Assembly: GCA_965216365.1 (NCBI GenBank)
Contig: CBDCFT010000049.1
Coordinates: forward strand, 248,001-312,000
Source: CBDCFT01 sp965216365
GTDB lineage: Bacteria > Pseudomonadota > Gammaproteobacteria > Arenicellales > CBDCFT01
DNA length: 64,000 bases
Direction of reading: 5' to 3'
Part shown: positions 25,155 to 34,375 of the stretch, piece by piece
Layout of the letters: each line of letters begins with the position of its first letter
How positions within the stretch are numbered: position 1 is the stretch's first letter
Translations under genes and position numbers: made by a program
The notes under the pieces: model-generated
Database searches by the model: none
The model's input: the letters and a program-made list of their open reading frames with translations, nothing else
What the model was told of the DNA's origin: nothing

Positions 25155-25970
25155 CTAAATAATGGCGTGCCTGACCTTGGCTGAAACCCACTCGCTGAAC
25201 ATGACCGTCGCCAGGATCACCAACAATATCATCGACACCTGGGTCCAAGCTAAAGTGGAAATAGATGCATCGAGTTGCAAACCGATACCCCCTGCCCCGA
25301 CCAACCCTAATACCGTCGATTCACGAATATTAATGTCCCAGCGAAATACAGAAATCCCGGCAAACGCCGGAAGTATTTGCGGAACAATGCCATAGCTCAA
25401 TGTCTGCGGGCCGCTGGCACCGGTCGCGGTAATCGCTTCAACCTGGTTCGGGTCAATCTCTTCAATCGCTTCGTAAAGCAATTTCGCGCAGAAGCCAATG
25501 GAACGAAATCCAATTGCCAAAACACCGGCGAATACACCAGGCCCGATGATGGTCACCAACATCAACGCCCAGATCAGCGAGTTAATCGAACGCGTGGCAA
25601 CAATAATAAACAACGCTACCGGCCTGACATACAATGCACTCGGTGTGGTGTTGCGTGCCGCGCAAAACGCGACAGGCACGGCGATAATCAAAGCCATAAT
25701 GGTACCCAGGGTCGCGATATTGATGGTGTCCCATACCGGCAACCACAGATTGGTCATGTACGACCATTTTGGTGGCACCATACGCTCAGCCAGGTCGGCT
25801 GCCTGCTTTGGCGCATCCAGCACAAACATCCAGATGGTTTTTTCGGAAATAAGCCGCCAGCAATAAACGAACACTGCAGTACCCGCCAGCCATGCGCCCC
25901 AAATAGCAAATTGTTTTCCGCGTTCACGCCGTTGCCAGACTTTCAATCCCGCTTGTTCGGAAACCGGCAT
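25155..25970 (-). CDS. phnE: Phosphonate-type ABC importer permease (PhnE, second copy)
   Basis: 271 residues with six helices. The EAA loop has AEAITATGASGPQTLSYGIVPQ and ends VLGLVGAGGIGLQLDAS, as in PhnE/PtxC. It pairs with the other permease as a heterodimer. The ATG directly abuts the stop of the upstream phnE, so the two are coupled. It is the last transporter gene in the cluster. Confidence 0.92.
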   Translation of the reverse strand: MPVSEQAGLKVWQRRERGKQFAIWGAWLAGTAVFVYCWRLISEKTIWMFVLDAPKQAADLAERMVPPKWSYMTNLWLPVWDTINIATLGTIMALIIAVPVAFCAARNTTPSALYVRPVALFIIVATRSINSLIWALMLVTIIGPGVFAGVLAIGFRSIGFCAKLLYEAIEEIDPNQVEAITATGASGPQTLSYGIVPQILPAFAGISVFRWDINIRESTVLGLVGAGGIGLQLDASISTLAWTQVSMILLVILATVMFSEWVSAKVRHAII

Positions 25971-26786
25971 TTACTGCACCCGCTTGCGCACGTAACCGGA
26001 TGAATATTCCACGGCCATGACAATCGCGATAATGACTAATAAAATCGCCGCGGCGGAATCAAATTCGTAACGATCAAACGCGGTCAACAAGGTTGCGCCG
26101 ATGCCACCGCCACCGACGATTCCGACAACAGCCGATTCGCGAAAGTTAATGTCGAAACGGTACATACCCAAACCGATGATGCGTGGCAACACCTGCGGTT
26201 GCACGGCATAGTTCAACCATTGAAACCACGATGCTCCGGTCGCACGCACCGCCTCGGCCTGTACGCGATCCATGTCTTCGATATCTTCCGCCAACAACTT
26301 GGCGTAGAAACCGATTGTGCCGATGCTCAATGCAAGAAATCCGGCGAACGGTCCAAAGCCAAACAATTTGACAAAAAATATGGCGAGAATCACCTCGGGA
26401 AAGGTTCGCGACACCGCGACAATGGCACGGCAAAATAAATAAACCGGCAACGGCGAAAGATTTCTTGCCGCCCCTAAAGCGACAGGAACAGACAACGCGA
26501 TGCCGACCACAGTCGAAGTCACTGTCATCCACAGACTCTCGAATATACCTTCAAGAATGGAATCCCAGCGCGAAACAAAATCCGGTGGAAAAAACGATGC
26601 GATGAATCGGCTGCCACGCGGCACACCTTCCGCAACCCGCCCCCAATTGATTTCCATGGTGCCAAAGGCCAGCGCCAGGTAAATCGCGGCGCCAAGCCAC
26701 AAACCCCAGCGCAAACGTGCATCGGCAATAAACGGGGGCTTGTGCCAGGTTCGCGATTCCACGTGCGACCCCGGCGTGTCAGGCAT
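25971..26786 (-). CDS. phnE: Phosphonate-type ABC importer permease (PhnE, first copy)
   Basis: 271 residues from the ATG at 26,784-26,786, which overlaps the phnC stop by eight bases. Six helices, EAA loop AEAVRATGASWFQWLNYAVQPQ and the end SAVVGIVGGGGIGATLLTAF. A clear paralogue of the permease downstream. An in-frame TTG four codons upstream is also possible. Confidence 0.92.
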   Translation of the reverse strand: MPDTPGSHVESRTWHKPPFIADARLRWGLWLGAAIYLALAFGTMEINWGRVAEGVPRGSRFIASFFPPDFVSRWDSILEGIFESLWMTVTSTVVGIALSVPVALGAARNLSPLPVYLFCRAIVAVSRTFPEVILAIFFVKLFGFGPFAGFLALSIGTIGFYAKLLAEDIEDMDRVQAEAVRATGASWFQWLNYAVQPQVLPRIIGLGMYRFDINFRESAVVGIVGGGGIGATLLTAFDRYEFDSAAAILLVIIAIVMAVEYSSGYVRKRVQ

Positions 26787-27594
26787 TACTTGCCTCAATG
26801 TCGAGACTTATCTCGTGCTCTTCGTCGTCCTCATCATGCTGAATGGTTTTTTCCCAGTCTTCTTCACCGTAAATCTCGGTTAGCACATCCGGGTTTAATC
26901 CATTCGGTTTTCCATCGTAGACAATTTCACCCAGGCGCAGACCCACTACGCGTTGCGCGAACATGCGCGCCAGTTGCACATCATGAATATTGATAATGGC
27001 CGCCAGTTCACGCTCCTCGCACAGTTCTACAATCAAACGCATTATTTGCCGGGAAGTTTTCGGATCAAGACTCGCGGTAGGTTCATCCACCAGCAATAAA
27101 TCAGGGTCCTGAATCAATGCCCTGGCGATGCCGACGCGTTGGCGTTGTCCGCCGGATAACTCGTCCGCGCGTTTATCCACCATAGGATCGAGACCTACGC
27201 GATGCAACAAGTAAAAAGCATCATCGATATCTTTTTGCGGGAACTTTCGAAAATAACTGCGCCAGAAGCCGACATAACCCAATCTGCCGGATAAAACGTT
27301 TTCCATTACCGTTAAACGTTCGACCAGGGCGTATTCCTGAAAGATCATGCCCATCCGCCGCCGCGCCTTGCGCAATTCTCCGGAACCCAGTGCGGAGATA
27401 CGCACATCGTTGAGATATACATTCCCTGCGGTAGGCTCAACCAGGCGGTTAATGCAACGAATAAGTGTACTTTTACCCGCACCGGACGGCCCTATCAAGG
27501 CCATAACCTGACCTGCCGGCACATCAAGATTAACTTCTTTTAACGCAACATCCCCGGTCGCGTAGCGCTTTAGCAGGTTTTCAAGACGAAGCAT
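26779..27594 (-). CDS. phnC: Phosphonate-type ABC importer ATPase (PhnC)
   Basis: 271 residues with Walker A GPSGAGKST, signature LSGGQRQRVGIARAL and Walker B LLLVDEPTASLD. PhnC hallmarks are RRRMGMIFQEYALVERLTVMENVL. It has an acidic C-terminal extension (about 20 residues, DEDDEEHE) not usual in PhnC. It lies between the binding-protein gene and the permeases and is preceded by a small hairpin. Confidence 0.93.
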   Translation of the reverse strand: MLRLENLLKRYATGDVALKEVNLDVPAGQVMALIGPSGAGKSTLIRCINRLVEPTAGNVYLNDVRISALGSGELRKARRRMGMIFQEYALVERLTVMENVLSGRLGYVGFWRSYFRKFPQKDIDDAFYLLHRVGLDPMVDKRADELSGGQRQRVGIARALIQDPDLLLVDEPTASLDPKTSRQIMRLIVELCEERELAAIINIHDVQLARMFAQRVVGLRLGEIVYDGKPNGLNPDVLTEIYGEEDWEKTIQHDEDDEEHEISLDIEASNA

Positions 27595-27628
27595 CTATTG
27601 TTTAACTTTGAAGACGTATATAAAAATA

Positions 27629-27649
27629 GCGGGAACAAAAAACTCCCGC
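27629..27649 (-). terminator. Intercistronic hairpin between phnD and phnC
   Basis: A perfect six-base-pair stem, GCGGGA/TCCCGC, with a nine-base A/C loop in the 78-base gap. On the transcribed strand the loop is U-rich. It probably trims or stabilises the phnD end of the transcript. Confidence 0.5.
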
Positions 27650-27672
27650 AATCGAACAAAAAGTTTGTTGGT

Positions 27673-28638
27673 TTACTTGCAGTCGTAAGACACGCCGTTC
27701 GCGGCATCGATTTTACGAATCACGTCCCAATCGTGTTTATGATTGATGGCGATAAACGCACCTTCCTTCTGAAACTCCGCCTGCAAATCCGACCCTTCCC
27801 ATGGAAAGCTGAAAAAAGCCCGTTTAATCTTGGCGACCACTACCGGGTGAAGATTATGTGCATGGCCGTAACCGGTGGTCGGAAAGGTCGCGGATTTATA
27901 GATCGAACGAATTTTGGAAGCATCCACCGCATCACGATCAATCATGCGATTTAACACGGAGTTTGCAATTGCTGCTGCTTGATAATCTTTATTAGCTACG
28001 CCAAGAATTGAATTGTCGTGCTTACCGGAAAATGCAGTTTCAAAATCAGTATCCGCCACCAGGCCAAACTCGGATTTTAATAATGCGGACGGTGCTTTAA
28101 ATCCCGAATTCGATGTTGGCGATGTAAATGCCATGGCACGCCCTTTGATATCCGATGGACTTTGAATATCACTATCTACCGGAACGATAATTTCCATCTC
28201 ATAACCGAATGAACCATCAGCCGATGCCATCATCGCGAAGGGAACAAACCCCGCGCAACTCACCGCGACGGGATTACCACCGGTGTTCACACCCGCGACA
28301 TGCAAGCGGCCGGAACGCATGGCTTCATACTGCGCGGCATAGGACTGCACCGGAAAAAATACTACTTTCTTTCCGGTGACATTTGCCATGTGATCGATAA
28401 AGCCCTGCCATACTTTGGCATATACCGCCGGATCTTCTACTGGCGTATAGGAAAAAATAATGGTGTCCGGATCGACCCAGTCAGCTTCATCCGGTGGCAA
28501 ATCGGCTACCAGGTCGTTATCCCAATCGCAATATTGTTTATCCAGCGTTCCACGTGGACAATCCTGTGCCGTCGCGGCCCCAATCCAGAAAACGGTAATC
28601 GTGAATGCAATCAGTATGCGTTTTAATATCGTCGGCAT
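27673..28638 (-). CDS. phnD: Phosphonate/phosphite-type periplasmic binding protein (PhnD)
   Basis: 321 residues with a signal peptide (MPTILKRILIAFTITVFWIGAATA) and the PhnD/PtxB fold: IIFSYTPVEDPAVYAKVW, AVQSYAAQYEAMRSGRLHVAG-like region, and AFTSPTSNSGFKAPSALL that lines the ligand pocket. The ligand may be a phosphonate, phosphite or a related oxyanion. No C-P lyase, phosphonatase or ptxD gene is nearby, so uptake may serve a pathway elsewhere. First gene of the minus-strand operon. Confidence 0.9.
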   Translation of the reverse strand: MPTILKRILIAFTITVFWIGAATAQDCPRGTLDKQYCDWDNDLVADLPPDEADWVDPDTIIFSYTPVEDPAVYAKVWQGFIDHMANVTGKKVVFFPVQSYAAQYEAMRSGRLHVAGVNTGGNPVAVSCAGFVPFAMMASADGSFGYEMEIIVPVDSDIQSPSDIKGRAMAFTSPTSNSGFKAPSALLKSEFGLVADTDFETAFSGKHDNSILGVANKDYQAAAIANSVLNRMIDRDAVDASKIRSIYKSATFPTTGYGHAHNLHPVVVAKIKRAFFSFPWEGSDLQAEFQKEGAFIAINHKHDWDVIRKIDAANGVSYDCK

Positions 28639-28805
28639 TTCTATACTCCTACTCAGTTGTTTTACGAAATTTATTCACTCACAAATGATACCTTAGCGGA
28701 CACCGGCTTTTTCGGCAATGGAAAAAGCAAATATCCGAGCAGCACTAACTTTAGTTCCATTTCCGTAGTCTACTTTTGTCGACCTGCGTAAGAGTCTAGC
28801 CAAAT

Positions 28806-29291
28806 TTATTCTACCCAAGCGGACTCCTCATATTTTCGTATTTCTTCTGCCAATTGTTCCGGCGAGACTCTTCGACCCCTTCCAAGAACAGTCTCAACTG
28901 CATTTCTCACTTGATCCAAATACCTGATGACTTGTTTCTCTGTCTTATCCGCAAAACAAAACCTCTCGTAGTCATAATTTCGGTTACGTGATTGGTACCT
29001 AATCCTTATTCCAAACAACCGCTTCACCTTTAATGGCTCTAGCTTGATTGGATAAGCAAATACTTCCGGTTCGAACCCCGATACGACGACTTCATTTAGA
29101 TTCGGCAAAAAACTGTGCCTAAAGCAAAGCACGTGCGAAATACATCCAATGGACACCTTTCTTCCACCAAGTCGAATTAAACTTACTGAGATTTGGCTAT
29201 CAACATAGTACAAACTTTTTCCACTACTCTGAGCATATATCCCTGGAGGACGTTCATGGTATCCGGGAAGTGTCGAAAAACACTTCTCCAT
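28806..29291 (-). CDS. Hypothetical protein, unknown function
   Basis: 161 residues from an ATG at 29,289-29,291. No signal peptide or membrane helix; the middle is rich in Val, Arg and Tyr (KRLFGIRIRYQSRNRNYDYERF), and the C-terminus is a charged helix. I recognise no family. It follows the vapC-like toxin gene by about 20 bases on the same strand and shares its AT-rich codon use, so it may belong to the same acquired unit. Confidence 0.5.
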   Translation of the reverse strand: MEKCFSTLPGYHERPPGIYAQSSGKSLYYVDSQISVSLIRLGGRKVSIGCISHVLCFRHSFLPNLNEVVVSGFEPEVFAYPIKLEPLKVKRLFGIRIRYQSRNRNYDYERFCFADKTEKQVIRYLDQVRNAVETVLGRGRRVSPEQLAEEIRKYEESAWVE

Positions 29292-29313
29292 ATTTAAACC
29301 AGTAGGGCTTCAC

Positions 29314-29730
29314 TTACTCAAAAGGATTCAATACAGATACACCCGTGCCAACAAAATCATCTGTATTGCGAGTCACAAGAACCAAACCGTTAACTAATGC
29401 AATAGCAGCGATCTGTTTGTCCAATGCGTTTTCATAATTTGGAACACGTAATCGCCCCCAGACTTGCGCTTCTATTTGAGTGAAGTCCAGAATGTGTTCA
29501 GCGTATTCATCTAGAATAGTCTCTAACCATTTTTCCAGCTTATTCGCCTGAAAATCATCACCACGATGTCGAATCAGTTCAACACCGCGCCGAAGTTCTC
29601 CGATTGTAATGACACTGACAAAGACACTTACCTCTTCAACAAGAGCTTTTTTAAGGAATTGCTTTACCCCAGAATTTGTCCGTGCTTTTTTCCTCAGTTC
29701 ACTTATAACGTTGGTGTCGACAAGATACAT
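29314..29730 (-). CDS. vapC: VapC-type PIN-domain toxin (FitB-like)
   Basis: 138 residues with a PIN ribonuclease domain: MYLVDTNVISELR (first acidic residues), SVITIGELRRG, and the C-terminal LVTRNTDDF acidic cluster. It is expected to cut RNA, held in check by the antitoxin upstream. Its ATG overlaps the antitoxin stop by one base (TAATG), the classic toxin-antitoxin coupling. Confidence 0.92.
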   Translation of the reverse strand: MYLVDTNVISELRKKARTNSGVKQFLKKALVEEVSVFVSVITIGELRRGVELIRHRGDDFQANKLEKWLETILDEYAEHILDFTQIEAQVWGRLRVPNYENALDKQIAAIALVNGLVLVTRNTDDFVGTGVSVLNPFE

Positions 29731-29963
29731 TAATCAAAGACTTTTTCAGCGTGATTGTCCTGAATTCGCTCGAAATCTTCATCTTCGCCTACATTCGGGA
29801 TCAAACGCAGAATCTCGGTAAAACTCTTTTTTCTCGGACTAACCAGTACTCTCTCCAAAATCTTTCTATGTTCCGCCTCGGCGCTGACACCATGCCGACT
29901 GGCACGGCGCTTCAATGCTTTTACAATTTCATCGTCAATATTTCGCACAATTAAATTTGCCAT
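29730..29963 (-). CDS. vapB: FitA/VapB-type ribbon-helix-helix antitoxin
   Basis: 77 residues. The N-terminal ribbon-helix-helix (MANLIVRNIDDEIVKALKRRA) binds DNA, and AEAEHRKILERVL marks the FitA-like group. The acidic C-terminal tail should bind and neutralise the PIN toxin. First gene of the pair; usually autoregulated by the complex. Confidence 0.92.
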   Translation of the reverse strand: MANLIVRNIDDEIVKALKRRASRHGVSAEAEHRKILERVLVSPRKKSFTEILRLIPNVGEDEDFERIQDNHAEKVFD

Positions 29964-30121
29964 TGATTTCTTGCTAAGTGTAAGTGAAAGTTGATAGCGA
30001 TGATATCAAGTAGCTGCAATCATTGATAGCATATTTTATGAATTGAAAATTAGTGACTGGGTAAACACTGTGCAGGATCTGAGCAATAGTCGATTAAAAA
30101 ACTCCTATTTAATCAAACAGA

Positions 30122-30403
30122 CTAAACCCAGCGAAAAACAACGATAAAGAAAACAATAGAAATAATTAAAGCACCCCACAACGGCGTTCCAGCGAATGTG
30201 AGCCAAATCAGATGAATAAATGCGCTGCCCAATAATGAGATAAAAAGCCGGTCGCCACGTGTTGTGTCCAAACCCAGAATACCGCGGCGCGGTCCGCCAC
30301 CGGGACTGAAATGCTCCCACACCGCCATGCTCGAAATCGCAAGGAATATAAAAGCAAAGAACGCGATGGTCGGCCATGTCCAGGCCATCCAGGAAAGACC
30401 CAT
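30122..30403 (-). CDS. DUF2160 small membrane protein of the glycerol ABC importer
   Basis: 93 residues with three hydrophobic helices, matching the DUF2160 proteins that accompany GlpSTPQV-type importers in alpha- and gammaproteobacteria. Its role in transport is not known. It lies 27 bases beyond the glpQ stop and is the last gene of the operon. Confidence 0.85.
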   Translation of the reverse strand: MGLSWMAWTWPTIAFFAFIFLAISSMAVWEHFSPGGGPRRGILGLDTTRGDRLFISLLGSAFIHLIWLTFAGTPLWGALIISIVFFIVVFRWV

Positions 30404-30430
30404 TATGCCGCGCCCTTTTCGTTCACGAGT

Positions 30431-31240
30431 TTAAACACGCCCCAACGCAAATCCGCGCGCGATGTAGTTGCGCACAAAGTAGATGACAAAGGCACCGGGT
30501 ATGATGGTCAATGTTCCCGCCGCAGCCAGCAGTCCGAGTTCGTAACCGGATGTACTAGCAGTACGCGTCATGGTCGCGGCAATGGGTTTTGCTTCAACCG
30601 ATGTCAATGTCTTTGCCAACAGTAATTCAACCCAGGAATACATAAAGCAAAAAAACATCGCGACACCAATACCCGCCGCAATGGTCGGTACGAAAATCCT
30701 GATAAAGAAACGCCAGAACGAATAACCGTCGAGAAACGCGGTCTCGTCCAGTTCTTTAGGCACGCCGGACATAAAACCTTCCAGGATCCATACCGCCAGC
30801 GGTATGTTAAACAGGCAATGCGCCAATGCCACTGCAATGTGGGTGTCAAACAAACCGATAGCGGAATAAAACTGGAAAAACGGCAACGCAAACACAGCCG
30901 GCGGCGCCATGCGGTTGGTCAGCAACCAGAAAAACATGTGTTTGTCGCCGAGAAAACGATAACGTGAAAACGCATAGGCCGCGGGCAATGCCACGGCGAC
31001 CGATATAACAGTGTTAATCACGACATAGGTCAGCGAATTAATATAACCGTTGTACCATGTCGGATCAGTAAAAATAGTTCTGTAGTTATCCAGCGTGAAA
31101 TTCTGTGGCCACAACGAAAATACGCCCAATATTTCATTGGTGGTTTTAAACGACATGTTGATCAGCCAATAGATGGGCAACATCAAAAAGATGATGTACA
31201 GCGTCGAAGGCGTCCATTTGAAATAACTACTGATTTTCAT
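30431..31240 (-). CDS. glpQ: Glycerol-type ABC importer permease (GlpQ)
   Basis: 269 residues, six helices, MalG-like permease with the EAA loop ELDETAFLDGYSFWRFFIRIFVPTI. It partners GlpP. The start overlaps the glpP end by 14 bases. Gene order and the DUF2160 neighbour match the Rhizobium GlpSTPQV glycerol importer, not the Ugp system. Confidence 0.9.
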   Translation of the reverse strand: MKISSYFKWTPSTLYIIFLMLPIYWLINMSFKTTNEILGVFSLWPQNFTLDNYRTIFTDPTWYNGYINSLTYVVINTVISVAVALPAAYAFSRYRFLGDKHMFFWLLTNRMAPPAVFALPFFQFYSAIGLFDTHIAVALAHCLFNIPLAVWILEGFMSGVPKELDETAFLDGYSFWRFFIRIFVPTIAAGIGVAMFFCFMYSWVELLLAKTLTSVEAKPIAATMTRTASTSGYELGLLAAAGTLTIIPGAFVIYFVRNYIARGFALGRV

Positions 31241-32093
31241 GCCGCATCATCAAGGTGTAAAAAACCCAGCAGATCAAAAGAATGATCAGGAAATAAATCA
31301 ACGACATCGCCGCCGCTGGGCCGAGGTCAAATTGCCCTAAAGCGATCTTAACCAGATCAATAGAAAGAAATGTCGTCGTGTTTCCCGGCCCGCCACCGGT
31401 CAATACAAACGGCTCGGTATAAATCATGAAACTATCCATGAAACGCAGCAGAATTGCGATGGTGAGTACGCGTTTCATCTTGGGCAACTGTATATAGCGA
31501 AACACCGCCCAGGCGCTCGCGCCGTCAATCTTGGCCGCCTGATAATAAGCATCGGGAATTGAACACAGTCCTGCGTAGGCCAACAGTACCACGAGCGATG
31601 TCCAATGCCATACATCCATGACTACCGTGGTAAGCCATGCGGAAATAGGTTGTTGAGTGAAGTTATAGTCGATACCGAGTCCGTTAATCATGCGTCCTAA
31701 CAAACCGCTGTCCGGCAAAGCGAAAATATTCCACATCGATCCGACGACATTCCAGGGAATCAACAACGGCAACGCCATTAGCACGAGACAAACCGAAACC
31801 CAGGGGCCTTTACGCGGCATGCTGAGTGCAACCGCGATACCCAGCGGTATTTCGATAATTAAAATCATGCCGGTGAAGGCTAACTGGCGAAGAAACGAGG
31901 CGTGAAATCGTTCTGAGTTCAACACCTGTTCGTACCATGTCACGCCTTCCCAGAAAAACACGTTATCGCCAAAGGTTTCCTGCACGGAATAGTTCACCAC
32001 TGTCATTAGCGGGATGATGGCGTTGAACGCGACTAATAACGTTACCGGCAGAATAAAAAGCCAGGCTTTTTGATTGGTAATTTTATCGATCAT
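31227..32093 (-). CDS. glpP: Glycerol-type ABC importer permease (GlpP)
   Basis: 288 residues, six helices, MalF/UgpA-like permease with EAA loop YYQAAKIDGASAWAVFRYIQLP. Forms the membrane channel with GlpQ. It follows glpT by nine bases. Confidence 0.9.
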   Translation of the reverse strand: MIDKITNQKAWLFILPVTLLVAFNAIIPLMTVVNYSVQETFGDNVFFWEGVTWYEQVLNSERFHASFLRQLAFTGMILIIEIPLGIAVALSMPRKGPWVSVCLVLMALPLLIPWNVVGSMWNIFALPDSGLLGRMINGLGIDYNFTQQPISAWLTTVVMDVWHWTSLVVLLAYAGLCSIPDAYYQAAKIDGASAWAVFRYIQLPKMKRVLTIAILLRFMDSFMIYTEPFVLTGGGPGNTTTFLSIDLVKIALGQFDLGPAAAMSLIYFLIILLICWVFYTLMMRHENQ

Positions 32094-32102
32094 GTTTCAA
32101 GC

Positions 32103-33170
32103 TCACGCCGCCAGATGTTCGTCGGCATAGAGGTAGGTTTTGTCCGGGTCGAAATTAATTTTTGCGCCTTCTGATGGAGGCGACTGACCCTCCTGTAGAA
32201 TAATTTTTATCGAATGCCGCTCATGCTGCACTTCTACAATCTGGTAACGCCCGACATCATCTACCTTGACGACATCAACCGGTATGCCTTCAGCGGAAAA
32301 TGAAACAAACTCCGGTCGCACGCCAATCTCCGTCTTGATCGCAACTTGCGCAAGACGCGATGAGTTAGCGGATGAAACAGGATTATTCGCGAATATCGGC
32401 GTCCCGTTATCCACCGTACAAGGCAGCACATTCATACCCGGTGATCCAATGAAGTGGCCGACGAAAGTATGCATGGGCTTTTCAAATAAATCTGTCGGTG
32501 TACCGGTCTGCAACACTTCGCCTTCAAGCATGACAGCCACCTGATCGGCAAAGGTCAACGCTTCGGTTTGATCGTGGGTAACATAAATCATGGTTGTACC
32601 CACCTGCTGCTGCAATTCCTTGAGTTTGGAACGCAGTTGCCATTTCAAGTGCGGATCAATCACGGTTAGCGGCTCATCGAACATAATGACATTAACATCG
32701 GAACGCACCAGGCCACGTCCCAGCGAAATTTTCTGCTTGCCGTCAGCAGTTAAACGCGATGCCCGCTTGTTCAACTCTTCTTCCAGCTCTAACATGCGCG
32801 CAATCTCTGTCACACGCTCACGGATTTGTTCGGGGGAAGTCCCGCGATTTTTGAGTGGAAACGCGAGGTTGTCGAACACTGTCATGGTGTCGTACACCAC
32901 GGGAAACTGAAATACCTGCGCCAAATGCCGTTGGTCAGCGGGTAACGTCGTTACATCTTCGTCATCAAATAAAATACGACCCTCGGTCGGTGTCAGCAAA
33001 CCCGAGATCAAATTCAGCATTGTTGTTTTGCCACAACCCGACGGCCCCAATAATGCATAAGCACCGCCATTCTGCCAGGTAAGATCAACATGTTTTAATG
33101 CCCAGTCAACATCGTCGACAGGATTGTCAAGATAACTATGCTTTACATTATTAAGCGTAATCTTCGCCAT
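32103..33170 (-). CDS. glpT: Glycerol-type ABC importer ATPase (GlpT)
   Basis: 355 residues, MalK-like. Walker A GPSGCGKTT, a degenerate signature around LTADGKQKISLGRGL instead of LSGGQ, Walker B VIMFDEPL, then a C-terminal TOBE-type regulatory domain (from about 240). It partners the other ATPase; a heterodimer is expected. The glpS stop abuts its start. Confidence 0.9.
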   Translation of the reverse strand: MAKITLNNVKHSYLDNPVDDVDWALKHVDLTWQNGGAYALLGPSGCGKTTMLNLISGLLTPTEGRILFDDEDVTTLPADQRHLAQVFQFPVVYDTMTVFDNLAFPLKNRGTSPEQIRERVTEIARMLELEEELNKRASRLTADGKQKISLGRGLVRSDVNVIMFDEPLTVIDPHLKWQLRSKLKELQQQVGTTMIYVTHDQTEALTFADQVAVMLEGEVLQTGTPTDLFEKPMHTFVGHFIGSPGMNVLPCTVDNGTPIFANNPVSSANSSRLAQVAIKTEIGVRPEFVSFSAEGIPVDVVKVDDVGRYQIVEVQHERHSIKIILQEGQSPPSEGAKINFDPDKTYLYADEHLAA

Positions 33171-34250
33171 TTAACGCGCTTCAATTAAACGATCATTCTG
33201 ATCGTACAAAAAACATTTGTCCGTCTGCAGATACATGGTCGTAGTTTCACCTACTTCGAGATCGTGTATTCCCAGCGACTGAGACACCCACGACTCATCC
33301 AGCACCCGGGCGTGCACAACGCTTTCGGAACCATTTATCTCCGCCACTTGCACCGTGCCGGTAATCGGAACAAGCTTTTCCGCGCGCACCTCGTCTTTTA
33401 CCAGCGTGACATGATGCGGACGTACGGCAAGCGTATAGCGACCATCGTCGAGATTCGCATATTTATCGGACACTGGCCATCGCACCGATTCATGCAAGAC
33501 AAACTGATTGCCGTTTTTAGTCACCTGGGTAGTGTTGACGGGAGGGTCGGAAAAAACTTTCGCACTGATAAGATTCTCCGGCGCATGATAAATAGACGAA
33601 GCTCTACCAACCTGTGTGACCTTGCCTTCGTGTAACGTCACGGTATTGCCAGCTAACAACAACGCTTCCGTAGGCTCGGTGGTAGCGTAAACCACAATTG
33701 CGCCGCTGTCTTTGAATAACTTCGGCAATTCTTCGCGCAACTCTTCGCGCAACTTGTAATCCAGATTGGCCAACGGCTCATCCAGCAATACCAACTCCGC
33801 TTGTTTGACCAGCGCCCGCGCAAGTGCTGTGCGTTGCTGCTGTCCGCCGGATAACTCACCCGGCACACGATCTAACATCGGGGTAAGTTTCAACAGATCG
33901 GCGATCCGCTCCACTCTGTTCCGTATTTCAGCTTTCGAAATTCCTGCTACTTTCAGCGGCGACGCAATATTTTCGAACACAGTAAAATTCGGATAATTGA
34001 TGAATTGCTGATACACCATGGCAGCACTGCGTTTTTGTACGGACTGACCCGTCACTTCTTTACCCTTGAACCACACTTCGCCGGAACTGGGTTTTTCCAA
34101 ACCGGCCATCATGCGCATCAAGGTCGTTTTTCCTGCCAGCGTATTACCGAGCAACACATTGAACCCACCTGCACCCAGCGTCAGACTGGTGTCATAGATA
34201 TGAGTCTCACCCCCCGACCGTTTAGTGACGTTTTTTAGTTCTAATGTCAT
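33171..34250 (-). CDS. glpS: Glycerol-type ABC importer ATPase (GlpS)
   Basis: 359 residues, MalK-like. Walker A GNTLAGKTT, full signature LSGGQQQRTALARAL, Walker B LVLLDEPLANLD and a C-terminal TOBE domain. It and GlpT are distinct ATPases; only this one has an intact signature motif. The hairpin at 34,336-34,360 separates it from the binding-protein gene. Confidence 0.9.
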   Translation of the reverse strand: MTLELKNVTKRSGGETHIYDTSLTLGAGGFNVLLGNTLAGKTTLMRMMAGLEKPSSGEVWFKGKEVTGQSVQKRSAAMVYQQFINYPNFTVFENIASPLKVAGISKAEIRNRVERIADLLKLTPMLDRVPGELSGGQQQRTALARALVKQAELVLLDEPLANLDYKLREELREELPKLFKDSGAIVVYATTEPTEALLLAGNTVTLHEGKVTQVGRASSIYHAPENLISAKVFSDPPVNTTQVTKNGNQFVLHESVRWPVSDKYANLDDGRYTLAVRPHHVTLVKDEVRAEKLVPITGTVQVAEINGSESVVHARVLDESWVSQSLGIHDLEVGETTTMYLQTDKCFLYDQNDRLIEAR

Positions 34251-34335
34251 TCGGAAATTCCGATCATTAGTCGAACAGGGATGAAAGTGAGGAATGCATC
34301 GATAATTCGACGTCTATTGATCAAACAAAAATATA

Positions 34336-34360
34336 CGTGGAGAGCAGCTCGCTCTCCACG
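34336..34360 (-). terminator. Hairpin after glpV with U-rich tail
   Basis: A perfect ten-base-pair stem, CGTGGAGAGC and its complement, with a five-base loop, in the 125-base gap between glpV and glpS. On the transcribed strand it is followed by TATATTTTTGTTT, so it can act as a leaky intrinsic terminator that lowers expression of the downstream transporter genes relative to glpV. Confidence 0.7.
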
Positions 34361-34375
34361 CTCAAACAAAACTAA

